NCBI GenBank assembly: GCA_030154045.1
Contig: JASKKU010000009.1
Location: 1 to 32,821 of the forward strand
Direction of reading: 5' to 3'
Source of the DNA: Candidatus Woesearchaeota archaeon
GTDB lineage: Archaea > Nanobdellota > Nanobdellia > Woesearchaeales > JASKKU01
Length of the DNA: 32,821 bases
Of this stretch, positions 1 through 9,625 are shown one piece after another (positions within the stretch are counted from its first letter, which is position 1; the number at the start of each line of letters is the position of its first letter). The position numbers were made by a program, and so were the translations under genes. Below the pieces are notes generated by a model that saw only the letters and a program-made list of their open reading frames with translations, did not search any database and was not told the origin of the DNA.

Positions 1-1188
1 AAAAAACCCATTGCCGCAATATTCTCGTTCATGAGCGCGGCATTTAGCAGAACCGAAATTTTCTTACTCTTTCCATTCTTCATCGCACAATACTGGTACG
101 TTAATAATATTGATTTAAAATTTGAAGATTTTTTTGTAAAGATAAAAAGATTAAATTTAAAAAGAAAAACAGTAATCAGCATCGTAATAATATTTTTGAC
201 AATCATTCTCTGGTTCTTTGCGACAAATCTTTCTGCATTTTATTCACAACCAGGCATTCTTGATTACACAAAGCCATTCCCTTCAGTAAACAAAAATAAA
301 GCGATATTTAGTTATTTATATTATCACTTCACATACAATGTAACAAGTAGAACAAAAGAGAATCTTTTATTTATGATTCGAGGATTCTACTTCAATTTAG
401 TACCTAGTTTAAGTTCATTTGAACTAAGTTCAACAATTGTTTTTTCTATTTTCATAGTATCCTTAATCTTAGGAATAAAAAAGAAGGAGATTCAAGTTTT
501 TGGTTTTAATGTTGCCTTCTTCTTTATAATCTACAATATTATTTGGCATATTGGATTCGTCGATGGGTTCTTCAGATATACTGTCTATCCAACTTATTTT
601 ATGTCTTTAATCTTCCCACAAGTCATAGAGAAACTAAAACAAAAGATCAGCACACAATTAATTAAAAAATTAATTTTATTTTTTCTTATTCTATTAACGA
701 TTACATTCGTTAAAGAAACATCTTCAATCAAGAATTTCAGTTCTAAAGTTTATTTGCCTTTTAATGAATCTGAAATAAAGAATTTAAAATTAAATTTAAA
801 CGAAAAATGTAGCTTTCTTTTTATCACGGATTATAATCCTTTAGTCTTAGAATCTGTATCAATACATAAATCTAAATTCCTTTTACTAGAAACAAGTTAT
901 GAAAAGTTAAAATTAAAAGAAAATATTGAAGAAATGAAAAACAAAAATGAATGCATTTATACGATAATTCCCTCGACTGCAAAACATGACGGAGAAATCT
1001 CTCCCCCTTTTTACGAACAAGCAATCGGAGAGAAATGGTGTTCTAACTATCAAGATTGCGAAGATAAAATAAAAAAGACTATCAACAATCTCAAGGAACT
1101 TAACTTCACTCTAATGCTGCCTTTTAATAAAAGCAAAGATGATTTAGGAGGAATTTATTATTGGGAAAAACCAGAAAATCAAATATAA
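1..1188 (+). CDS. Polytopic membrane protein, possible GT-C type glycosyltransferase, truncated at left window edge
   Basis: The frame is open upstream of the listed Met (positions 1-30 read KKPIAAIFSF with no stop), so the true start lies outside the window. Multiple hydrophobic segments are followed by a C-terminal soluble domain. SAAFSRTEIFLLFPFF resembles the RPEGLLLL-type segment of GT-C families. Confidence 0.5.
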   Translation, partial: KKPIAAIFSFMSAAFSRTEIFLLFPFFIAQYWYVNNIDLKFEDFFVKIKRLNLKRKTVISIVIIFLTIILWFFATNLSAFYSQPGILDYTKPFPSVNKNKAIFSYLYYHFTYNVTSRTKENLLFMIRGFYFNLVPSLSSFELSSTIVFSIFIVSLILGIKKKEIQVFGFNVAFFFIIYNIIWHIGFVDGFFRYTVYPTYFMSLIFPQVIEKLKQKISTQLIKKLILFFLILLTITFVKETSSIKNFSSKVYLPFNESEIKNLKLNLNEKCSFLFITDYNPLVLESVSIHKSKFLLLETSYEKLKLKENIEEMKNKNECIYTIIPSTAKHDGEISPPFYEQAIGEKWCSNYQDCEDKIKKTINNLKELNFTLMLPFNKSKDDLGGIYYWEKPENQI

Positions 1189-1232
1189 AAACATGAAAAT
1201 AAATATATATTAGATAAATCTCCATTAACAAA

Positions 1233-2426
1233 ATGCATTCCTATTATTTTCAAGACTTAAAATTTTCACTGAATAACAACAAACTTAGGGTTTTTCTATA
1301 CAAAATCTTTTATAGAGAATTTGAAATTAGTTCAGAATTCAAAGAAAAGTTTTCTGTAAAAGATGGAGCTATATTCTCAGAGAATAAACAAGAATTAAAT
1401 GCCTTGATTAATGAAATATTATTTCAAATAAATGATTATGTCATCAACAGCATAACTAAGAAGAAAACAAAGTACATAAACAAAAACTCAGAAATTCCTC
1501 TAATCGGTCATAGCGCGTTTGGAATTGTTGACAGGAATACAAACTGGATTGAAGTAAAACCAATCACCGGATGCAATTTGGATTGCATATTCTGTTCAGT
1601 TGACGAGAACAAAAGAGCCTATGATTTTGTTGTGGAAGTAGATTACTTAGTTGAGGAAATTTTCAAACTTGCTGATTTGAAGAAAAACAAAGTTACAATA
1701 GTAATAAACGCACACGGCGAGCCAATGCTATACGCAAAATTGCCTGAATTAATCTCTAAACTAAAACAAAACAATAAAGTTGAAAAAGTTATCTTAATAA
1801 CAAACGGGACGCTTTTAGATATTGAGAGAATAAAAGAGCTCGAATCTGCAAACTTAGATCAGGTAAATATCTCCTTAAACAGCATAGATACTGAAAAAGG
1901 AAAGTTTCTCTCGAATAATCAATCATATGATAGTAAAAAGATAATCAATTCAATATTATACCTAAAGAAAAAAACAAAAATTAATGTGGTTATAGCTCCA
2001 GTTTATCTGCACAAAATTAATGAGGACCAAATCGAACAAATAGTTAAGTTCGGAAAAGAAAATGACATTCCCGTTGCAATACAAAATTTCTTGGAATACA
2101 AAACTGGGAAAAGACCAACAAAACAAATTTCTTTTGAAAAATTCTATAACAAATTAAAAGAATGGGAATCAAAATATGAAACAAACCTAACAAAGTTTGA
2201 TTTTGATATCAAAAAAGATAAAGTCCTTGATTTACCCTTCCACAAAAATCAAGTCATAGATGTTGAATTAAGGTCTTTTGGGAGATTTGGAAACGAAATG
2301 TTAGGAGTAGTCCCTGGAATAAACAGAGTGGTAAGTGTTCTTAACTCAAACAAAAAAATCGGAGAGAAACAAAAGGTTAAGCTTATCAGAGTAAAGCACA
2401 ATATCTTCGTTGGCGAAGCAATATAA
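1233..2426 (+). CDS. Radical SAM protein (COG2100-like archaeal Fe-S oxidoreductase) with C-terminal TRAM-like segment
   Basis: GCNLDCIFC (CxxxCxxC) motif; NAHGEPMLY; C-terminal VELRSFGRFGNEMLGVVPGINRVVSVLN...IRVKHNIFVGEAI. TATA-like AAATATATAT about 28 nt before the ATG suggests leaderless initiation. Confidence 0.8.
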   Translation: MHSYYFQDLKFSLNNNKLRVFLYKIFYREFEISSEFKEKFSVKDGAIFSENKQELNALINEILFQINDYVINSITKKKTKYINKNSEIPLIGHSAFGIVDRNTNWIEVKPITGCNLDCIFCSVDENKRAYDFVVEVDYLVEEIFKLADLKKNKVTIVINAHGEPMLYAKLPELISKLKQNNKVEKVILITNGTLLDIERIKELESANLDQVNISLNSIDTEKGKFLSNNQSYDSKKIINSILYLKKKTKINVVIAPVYLHKINEDQIEQIVKFGKENDIPVAIQNFLEYKTGKRPTKQISFEKFYNKLKEWESKYETNLTKFDFDIKKDKVLDLPFHKNQVIDVELRSFGRFGNEMLGVVPGINRVVSVLNSNKKIGEKQKVKLIRVKHNIFVGEAI

Positions 2427-2445
2427 GAGATTAATATAAGAGATT
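2420..2445. repeat. Perfect 13-bp tandem duplication spanning a stop codon
   Basis: AATATAAGAGATT at 2420-2432 repeated exactly at 2433-2445; the first copy contains the TAA stop (2424-2426) of the radical SAM gene. Confidence 0.9.
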
Positions 2446-2502
2446 TAAGAATTAAAAATAAAAATAAATTAAAAAATCCAATTCTCATTAATTATCAAGT
2501 TA

Positions 2503-5031
2503 TTAATCAGGGATGTATTTTACAACAATTCTCGTAATAAATATTGCCAGCATGTACCCAACTAAAGTGCCAATTATCAAAATACCCCACTCAAATATAC
2601 CTAACGGGACTACATCAAGGAGCCTATTCAAAGGAGAGTAAATTACAAATAATTGGAGCAATAATGAAAACACTAATGAGAGAACTACTAATTTGTTTGA
2701 AAAGAAATTAAGTTTCTCCTGAGCTCTAATACTCGCAATCCTCACAAATTCATAAAGAATAAACCCTGTAAATAAAGCAGTTCTTGCTCTTGGTAATCCA
2801 AATCGCAAAATAATAAAGAAAGTCAAAAACAACAGCAACATTTTCTTTGTTCCTATTGAAAATATCAAAGTCATAAGTTGTTTATTAATTATAGGTTCAT
2901 TAATCTTTCTAGGAGGTCTCTTCATAATATCTTTTACAGGAGGGTCAACACCTAAAGCTAGTGCAGGCAATCCGTCTGTTAAAAGATTTATCCAAAGCAG
3001 ATGAACAGGCAAAAGCACAGGTTCTTTGAGTGTTAAGAACAAAGTTGCCAAAAATAATACGCCAACCTCGGCAAAGTTACATACAAACAGATAATTAACA
3101 AACTTCCTAATGTTATCAAAGACACGCCTACCTTCCTTAATTGCAACAGTAATTGTAGCAAAATTATCGTCTAACAGAATCATATCACTCGCTTCCTTAG
3201 CGACATCAGTTCCTTTAATTCCCATTGCGATGCCAACATCAGCCTTCTTTAAAGCAAGAGAATCATTGACACCATCACCAGTCATTGCAACAATATTGCC
3301 TTGCCTTTGAAGTATTTCCAATAACCTTAATTTATGCATAGGGTCAACTCTTGCAAAAACATTAATTGTCTTTAATTTTTCTTCAAGCTCAAAATCACTT
3401 AACTTATCAATCTCTGTACCAACTAATGCTGCATGACTTTCAATTCCAACTTCTTTTGCAATGGCTAAAGCAGTATCAGGATTATCTCCTGTAATCATAA
3501 TAACCCTTATTCCCGCATTTTTACATTCTTCAATTGCTTTTTTAACCTCAGGCCTTGGCGGGTCATTTAAAGAAACTAAACCAACAAAAACAAGAGAATG
3601 TTCTAAGTTTTCCAAATTTGAAACTCCTGAAAAACCTATGTTATCTTTGTATGCTAAAGCCAGAACCCTTTTGCCTTCTTGAGCAAAAGCTTTGTTCTGT
3701 TCTAAGATTCGCTGTTTTATTTCCTTGGATATCGGAAAAACCTTACCTTCTTTTAGATAAAAATCGCACCTTTCAATTACAACCTCTGGGGCACCTTTTG
3801 TTAAGATATATTGAACATCATCAATTTTACCTAACACACTCATCATCTTACGTTTACTAGAAAAAGGGATTTCTTTAGTTCTGTGAAAATCAAACACAGG
3901 CTTGTCCTCAGAATATTGTTTAAAAGCTACATCAGTTTCATCGCCAATTAAAACATTCTTATCTTCTTTAAAAACACTTTTTGCATCGTTGCAAAAGTTC
4001 AAGATAGTATTTGTTATTTTAAACGTAAACTCATCAACGTTCCTTATTTCATCTAAATTATATACCTTATCAAAATAGAAATCCCTTACCTTCATCTTTC
4101 CTTCAGTAATCGTTCCGGTCTTATCAGTGCAAATAACATTCACAGAACCTAAGGACTCTGTAACATTTAGTTTTCTAATTAAAGCATTCTTCTTAGACAT
4201 TGTTTTTGCAGCACTAGCCAATGTAAGGACAATAACCGCTGGCAACCCTTCAGGTATTGCAGCAACTGCTAAAGAAACAGCAGTTAACAGAGAAGTATAC
4301 CAATTATATTTAATCAAGCCGACTAAAAGAATTACAACGGTTATGCCAATAATCATTAAAGAAACTTTTTTGCTGAACACATCAATCTCTTTATCAAATG
4401 GCGTTTTCTGATCTTCAATTTGTTGAAGCTTGCTTGCAATTTCACCAATTTTTGTTTTCATTCCTGTTTTTAACACAACTGCAACAGCATTACCGCTCAC
4501 AACATGTGTATTCATATAAACGTCATCATCAACATTTTTGTGGACAGCTCTTGATTCTCCTGTTAGAATTGATTCATCAACCTTAAGGTCATAGCTATCA
4601 ATAAGTTTTGCATCCGCAGGCACCACATCTCCAGCATCCAAAAGGACTACATCTCCTGGAACAATCTCTGTCATTAATACTTCTTGTTCTGTGCCGTCCC
4701 TTATGACCTTTGCCTTAGGAACAGCCATCTTTTGCAGAGCTTCAATGGTCTTCTCTGATTTGTAATCTTGAATAAAACCAGCGATCCCAGAGATTACAAC
4801 AATTACAAGAATTAAAATAGTGTCCGTAAGATTAGAATCCTGTCCTGGAAAATACCCTAAAACAAAAGAAAGTATTGCTACAGCTATCAAGATTAAAGTC
4901 AAAGGAGAAGTAAATTGAGAAATAAAAATCTTCCAGGCACTTCGTTTTTTAGTTCTCTTTAACTCATTATATCCAAACCGTTTTAATCTGTCCTTAACTT
5001 CTTCACTTGTTAAGCCTGTGTGCGATAACAT
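2503..5031 (-). CDS. Cation-transporting P-type ATPase, P2A Ca2+-ATPase-like
   Basis: CTDKTGTITEG phosphorylation motif, TGES, KGAPEVV, MTGDGVNDSLALKKADVGIAMG. Ion-site motifs PEGLPAV, CNFAEVG and NLLTDGLPALALG match SERCA-type sites. SD AAGGTG precedes the ATG. Confidence 0.92.
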   Translation of the reverse strand: MLSHTGLTSEEVKDRLKRFGYNELKRTKKRSAWKIFISQFTSPLTLILIAVAILSFVLGYFPGQDSNLTDTILILVIVVISGIAGFIQDYKSEKTIEALQKMAVPKAKVIRDGTEQEVLMTEIVPGDVVLLDAGDVVPADAKLIDSYDLKVDESILTGESRAVHKNVDDDVYMNTHVVSGNAVAVVLKTGMKTKIGEIASKLQQIEDQKTPFDKEIDVFSKKVSLMIIGITVVILLVGLIKYNWYTSLLTAVSLAVAAIPEGLPAVIVLTLASAAKTMSKKNALIRKLNVTESLGSVNVICTDKTGTITEGKMKVRDFYFDKVYNLDEIRNVDEFTFKITNTILNFCNDAKSVFKEDKNVLIGDETDVAFKQYSEDKPVFDFHRTKEIPFSSKRKMMSVLGKIDDVQYILTKGAPEVVIERCDFYLKEGKVFPISKEIKQRILEQNKAFAQEGKRVLALAYKDNIGFSGVSNLENLEHSLVFVGLVSLNDPPRPEVKKAIEECKNAGIRVIMITGDNPDTALAIAKEVGIESHAALVGTEIDKLSDFELEEKLKTINVFARVDPMHKLRLLEILQRQGNIVAMTGDGVNDSLALKKADVGIAMGIKGTDVAKEASDMILLDDNFATITVAIKEGRRVFDNIRKFVNYLFVCNFAEVGVLFLATLFLTLKEPVLLPVHLLWINLLTDGLPALALGVDPPVKDIMKRPPRKINEPIINKQLMTLIFSIGTKKMLLLFLTFFIILRFGLPRARTALFTGFILYEFVRIASIRAQEKLNFFSNKLVVLSLVFSLLLQLFVIYSPLNRLLDVVPLGIFEWGILIIGTLVGYMLAIFITRIVVKYIPD

Positions 5032-5055
5032 TCATAAACACCTTTTAAAAAAATC

Positions 5056-6237
5056 TTACCTTTTTTTAATGAAATGCTTACTTTGTTGAACCATTCCCCA
5101 TTTATTAAGCAAGTAGGAAAAGAGTAAAGGAACAAATACTGAAAAAGCACTGGAAACTATTAAAAGCGAATATAACATTTGTGCAATGAGTCCTCTTTCA
5201 AACAAAATCTTAATTACAATAATACTAGTACTAAACCTAGTTAATAAACCTATACCCAACAACAAACTCTCTTTTGCATTCATCTCATTTCTACCAACAA
5301 TCCAAACTGCTAAAATCTTAGCACCGTTTGCCACAACCAATATTAAAAGCAAAAGTAAAGGATACTTAAAAATTGAGCCCGGAGTAATACTCTTCCCTAC
5401 CCAAAAAAAGAATAAAGGTGTAAAAAAACCATAGGCCATGCTTCTAATATCACTCTCAATTAATTTCAGTCTTTTGTTTGGAATAAAATTCTTCAAAGCT
5501 ATACCCGAAAGGACTGCTCCAATTGCAGTAGCATGAGCATATTCTCCAACACCCAAAAAGATAAAGAATATAAAAAACACAAAGATAAGAAGTTGTTCTA
5601 TTCCTGTAAACCAAAATTTTGAACCTTTCTCTTTAAGTCTTGTTAACCATACCGTCAAAGAGAATAAACCAAAAAGCGATAAGAGGATTAAAACAATATT
5701 GGTGTGAGGAATTGAAGAGTTTTTGCCCACAAGAAACATCAACAGAAGTAAAGTAAAAACCTCAAAGATGTCATCAAACGTTCCAATACCTATAATCGTT
5801 TGGCCCAACTTTGTATTAATCATCTTAAACTCATCTAGAACAGGAATCAGGATTGCTTCTCCAACTGTCGCAAAAGAAAGAGCTATCAGAACTGAAATCA
5901 ATATTGAATAATGAAATACAAAATAAAATAATAAAGCTCCAAAGAAAGTCGCAAACAAAATAATAAATGCTGTTGCTTTAAAGATAAAAAAAGAATGTTT
6001 CTTAAAAGAAGTTAAATCAAGCTCAAAACCAATAATAAACAGCATAAAATACATTCCTAGTTCTGCTAAGGTTGTAAAAGATTGGGACGAGGTTACACTA
6101 GAAAAGGGATTATAAATCGAAAAGAGAATACCCAAAAGCAAAGCTGAGAAAACCCACGGAATTCTTACTTTTTCAAAAAGTATGCCTACAAGAAAAGTGA
6201 ATACATAGATCAATGCTAGGAGTATAAATAAATTCAT
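5056..6237 (-). CDS. Kef/CPA2-family cation:proton antiporter
   Basis: About 12 hydrophobic segments; LLFIIGFELD-like and SFATVGEAILIPVLDEF segments typical of the Na+/H+ exchanger family; ends 24 bp upstream of the P-ATPase ATG. Confidence 0.85.
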   Translation of the reverse strand: MNLFILLALIYVFTFLVGILFEKVRIPWVFSALLLGILFSIYNPFSSVTSSQSFTTLAELGMYFMLFIIGFELDLTSFKKHSFFIFKATAFIILFATFFGALLFYFVFHYSILISVLIALSFATVGEAILIPVLDEFKMINTKLGQTIIGIGTFDDIFEVFTLLLLMFLVGKNSSIPHTNIVLILLSLFGLFSLTVWLTRLKEKGSKFWFTGIEQLLIFVFFIFFIFLGVGEYAHATAIGAVLSGIALKNFIPNKRLKLIESDIRSMAYGFFTPLFFFWVGKSITPGSIFKYPLLLLLILVVANGAKILAVWIVGRNEMNAKESLLLGIGLLTRFSTSIIVIKILFERGLIAQMLYSLLIVSSAFSVFVPLLFSYLLNKWGMVQQSKHFIKKR

Positions 6238-6378
6238 CGGTTAAAATTTACAACAAATTCATATTTAAAACTTATTAACTTTTCTTGAGATAACACAACA
6301 GATTTAAGAAAGTTTAGAAGAAAAAACATATAAAAGATCAAAACGAGTCATGTCATAAATAAAAAGGGAAAAACAAAA

Positions 6379-7314
6379 TTAAAATACCTGCAATCCTGAT
6401 TCTGAAAGTTTCTTGATCTTCTCAAACTCTTCATCAATTTGCTTCTGTAACTTCTCAAGCAAAGGTTTGTTTTCTTCCTTCAAAAGATGAGAATACCTCC
6501 CTTGAAGTTTCACAAACTCCTCAACTGGTATCTTTCTATCCTTAGGGTCGTAATTTAGTTTTATGTAACCGTTTTCAATTTCATACAAGGGCCAGAAATT
6601 AGAATCCACAGCCTTTTTAGCAATTTCGACTGTTTTATCAGTAGGATACTTCCATAATGCAACGCAAGGAGATAAGATTAACAAGATTGTTGGCCCCTTA
6701 GTTTCAATAGCTTTCTTTGCTTTCATTAATAAATCAGGAATGTTAGATATAGATGCCTGTGCAGCATACTTTATACCATGAGCTGCTGCAATCTTAAGCA
6801 AATCTTTTCTCCACTCCTGCTTACCTTTTCTAACTTTTCCAACTGGGTCTGTTGTAGTGTTTGCAGCGAAAGGCGTTGCGCTAGACCTTTGACCTCCAGT
6901 ATTCATATAGCCTTCATTATCATAAACGACATAAGTAAAATCATGACCTCGTTCTAAAGCTCCTGATAAACTCTGCAAACCAATATCATAAGTGCCGCCG
7001 TCTCCACCAAATGCTATGAACTTAAAATCCTGCGTAATCTTGCCTCTTTTCTTTAAAGCTCTATAAGCAGTCTCAACTCCTGACAAAGTTGCCGCAGCAT
7101 TCTCAAAAGTGTTGTGAATCCAAGGAACATTCCAAGCAGAATGCGGATAAATTGTTGTTGTAACTTCCATACAACCAGTAGCATTTGAAACAACTACAGG
7201 TCCGTCTACAACTGACAAAATCGTCTTAGCAATAATAGGCATTGCACAACCAGCACAAGCCCTATGACCTGGAGATATTGCATCTTGTTTTTTGACAGAT
7301 TCATATATATTCAT
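6379..7314 (-). CDS. porB: Pyruvate:ferredoxin oxidoreductase, beta subunit (TPP-binding)
   Basis: GHRACAGCAMPIIAKTIL, GGDGGTYDIGLQSLSGALERGHD, YDNEGYMNTGGQRSSATPF. The ORF track starts at 7323 with GTG ATA AAA, which looks like the SD; ATG at 7314 is preferred. Confidence 0.94.
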   Translation of the reverse strand: MNIYESVKKQDAISPGHRACAGCAMPIIAKTILSVVDGPVVVSNATGCMEVTTTIYPHSAWNVPWIHNTFENAAATLSGVETAYRALKKRGKITQDFKFIAFGGDGGTYDIGLQSLSGALERGHDFTYVVYDNEGYMNTGGQRSSATPFAANTTTDPVGKVRKGKQEWRKDLLKIAAAHGIKYAAQASISNIPDLLMKAKKAIETKGPTILLILSPCVALWKYPTDKTVEIAKKAVDSNFWPLYEIENGYIKLNYDPKDRKIPVEEFVKLQGRYSHLLKEENKPLLEKLQKQIDEEFEKIKKLSESGLQVF

Positions 7315-7319
7315 TTTTA

Positions 7320-8480
7320 TCACTCTCTTAAATTTAAGTATCTCTTTTCTTTTGAGACATCACCTGAAAGCAGTTGATTAAACGCATTTTCAATATCTCT
7401 TTCATACAGTTCTCTTCCACCCAAACCAAATATATAACTTTGCAACTTAGGTTTTACTTCTAAATCATACAACGCATTCTTGATTTCAGCAAAGACTGGA
7501 GCATCAGCACCAAATGAAAAAGACCTATCTAAAACTCCAACAAACTTAACATTCTTTAAAGCATCTTGAACCTCTTCATAAGGGAACGGCCTAAAAAGCC
7601 TGATTTTAAGCAGGCCTACTTTCTTACCTTCAGCTCTTAATCTATCAACCACAACTTTTGTTGTTGAAACCGCAGAGTTTAGTGCAACAATAGCAACCTC
7701 AGCATCATCTAAGAAATACTTCTCAACCATAGGATACTTATTCCCAGTAAGTTTGGAAAGCTCTTCAGCATAAGAATAATACTTCTGCTTAACCACATTC
7801 ATTGCTTCTTCCTGTTGTCTCTTTGTTTCAAAGAAATAATCGTAAAGCTCTAAAGCGCCAACAGTTAAAGGATTCTTATCAAAAAGCAAACTATGCTTAG
7901 GTTTAAACTCGCCAACAAATTGTTTAACAACTTCATCATCCAACACATCAACAGGCTCAACGCTATGACTTGTTATAAACCCGTCCTGCATAATCATTGA
8001 TGGGAGCAAAATGTCATGGTCCTCGCTTAATTTTATTGCTAGCAAAGTATGCTCATAAACCTCCTGCGGGTTCTCTGAATAAATCTGAATCCAGCCAGCA
8101 TCACGACAAGCCATGCTATCAGAATGGTCCCCATGAATATTAATAGGAGCACTTAATGCCCTATTTACAACATTCATAACTATAGGCAACCTCAACCCTG
8201 ACGCGACATTTACCACTTCAAACATTAAAGCCAAACCAACTGAACTTGTTGCTGTCATCGCTCTTGCGCCGGCAGCGCTTGCTCCAACAACAGCACTCAT
8301 AGCCGAATGCTCTGATTCAACTCTGATTAACTCTGTGTCAACCAAACCATTATTTACAAAGTAAGCAAACCTTTCCATTATAGGAGTCTGTGGAGTGATT
8401 GGATAAGCTGCTACAACATCAGGATTAATCTGTCTCATAGCTTCTGCAGCAGCATAAGCACCAGTTAAAGCTTTTCTCAT
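7320..8480 (-). CDS. porA: Pyruvate:ferredoxin oxidoreductase, alpha subunit
   Basis: TGAYAAAEAMRQINPDVVAAYPITPQTPI, VESEHSAMSAVVGASAAGARAMTATSSVGLALM; SD GGTGATGACC before the ATG; 4-bp overlap with porD. Confidence 0.94.
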   Translation of the reverse strand: MRKALTGAYAAAEAMRQINPDVVAAYPITPQTPIMERFAYFVNNGLVDTELIRVESEHSAMSAVVGASAAGARAMTATSSVGLALMFEVVNVASGLRLPIVMNVVNRALSAPINIHGDHSDSMACRDAGWIQIYSENPQEVYEHTLLAIKLSEDHDILLPSMIMQDGFITSHSVEPVDVLDDEVVKQFVGEFKPKHSLLFDKNPLTVGALELYDYFFETKRQQEEAMNVVKQKYYSYAEELSKLTGNKYPMVEKYFLDDAEVAIVALNSAVSTTKVVVDRLRAEGKKVGLLKIRLFRPFPYEEVQDALKNVKFVGVLDRSFSFGADAPVFAEIKNALYDLEVKPKLQSYIFGLGGRELYERDIENAFNQLLSGDVSKEKRYLNLRE

Positions 8481-8770
8481 TGGTCATCACCTTCCTCAAC
8501 CATTTCAATAGCTTTTGTAGGACAAACATTCGCACAGATTCCACAACCTTTACAGTAGTCTAAATTCGTATCCAATCGTTTTGGTTTATCATCTTTTGTG
8601 ATAGGAATTGCATTATCTGGACAATAAAATACGCAAAACATACAATGGATACATTTCTGAGGGTCCCACACAGGCCTAAAACTTCTCCAAGTACCTGTTT
8701 TATTTTCTAAAGAAGTATGAGGTTCAACAATTAACCCACCTTCAGGAATTTCTTTCCAGCTTTTTTTCAT
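8477..8770 (-). CDS. porD: Pyruvate:ferredoxin oxidoreductase, delta subunit (2x[4Fe-4S] ferredoxin)
   Basis: Two clusters, CIHCMFCVFYCP and CKGCGICANVCP; SD GGTGAACTT before the ATG. Confidence 0.94.
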   Translation of the reverse strand: MKKSWKEIPEGGLIVEPHTSLENKTGTWRSFRPVWDPQKCIHCMFCVFYCPDNAIPITKDDKPKRLDTNLDYCKGCGICANVCPTKAIEMVEEGDDQ

Positions 8771-9336
8771 AAGTTCACCCCATTATAAGCTTCCCAAATC
8801 GCCTTGATGTTACCTTCAAAAACTTCTTCACTTAGTTTGTTCTTAAAATGCTGTGAAAAAACTTCTATAACTTTGTTAATGTCAACGAGATTACTAACCT
8901 TAACCAATGCTCCGAGCATAGGCATGTTTGACTTATTTACCCCAATATTTCTTATAGCAATATCATTTGCGTCAATCACATAAACTTTTCCATCGAACCC
9001 AAGAAACTGCTTAATCTCATCAGCAGATTTCTTAGAATTTAGCACAAACACAGTTTCGTTTGTTACACCTTCCATAATTAAATCCTTAAACCCAATTAAA
9101 CTAGGATCAATCACAACAAGGTAATCAGGATTTACAACAGGCTGATAGGTTCTTATCTTTTTTTCACTAATCCTCACAAAAGCCTTCATTGGCGCTCCAG
9201 TTCTTTCAGGACCATACTCTGGAAACGCTTGCATATACTTTCCTTCAAGCATTACAGCCTCAGCAAGAATTTGAGCGGCGCTTTTAGCTCCCTGTCCACC
9301 ACGGCCATGGAACCTTATCTCAATCAAATCTTTCAT
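8767..9336 (-). CDS. porC: Pyruvate:ferredoxin oxidoreductase, gamma subunit
   Basis: IRFHGRGGQGAKSAAQILAEA, FPEYGPERTGAPMKAFVRIS. The ORF-track start at 9348 is a TTG inside TTGGTGATTTTTATG; ATG at 9336 with SD GGTGAT is preferred. Confidence 0.93.
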   Translation of the reverse strand: MKDLIEIRFHGRGGQGAKSAAQILAEAVMLEGKYMQAFPEYGPERTGAPMKAFVRISEKKIRTYQPVVNPDYLVVIDPSLIGFKDLIMEGVTNETVFVLNSKKSADEIKQFLGFDGKVYVIDANDIAIRNIGVNKSNMPMLGALVKVSNLVDINKVIEVFSQHFKNKLSEEVFEGNIKAIWEAYNGVNL

Positions 9337-9625
9337 AAAAATCACCAATTGCCTTTAATTTATTTTATCTAAGGAATATTATTACAAAATCAAGCAATCT
9401 TAAACAGCGATATTAAATCAGTATTCATAAATCAAAATTTAAAAAACTTGCGTAGTTGTGCTATATTAGAAAATAAAGGCACATACAATATAAAAATTTG
9501 TCACACTTTTTTAGTTACAAGAAGAGAACAACGAATTAATAAAAAATAGAAATTAATAAATTAATAAAAGAGAAAAATAAAAGAGAAATATTAAAAATAA
9601 AAATAAAAAATAAAGACCCAGGCGT

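Noticed and set aside
2249-2488. 79-aa minus-strand ORF overlapping the end of the radical SAM gene
   Set aside because: Phe/Leu-rich translation of the opposite strand of a convincing CDS; no SD or homology hint.
3110-4586. Several + strand ORFs (62-101 aa) antisense to the P-ATPase
   Set aside because: They mirror a strongly conserved coding frame on the minus strand, show no family motifs, and are the expected by-product of an AT-rich coding gene.
9349-9625. 277-bp intergenic region as a possible ncRNA or small peptide gene
   Set aside because: Only AT-rich sequence with a plausible por promoter; no stable GC stems or SD-led small ORF could be supported by eye.
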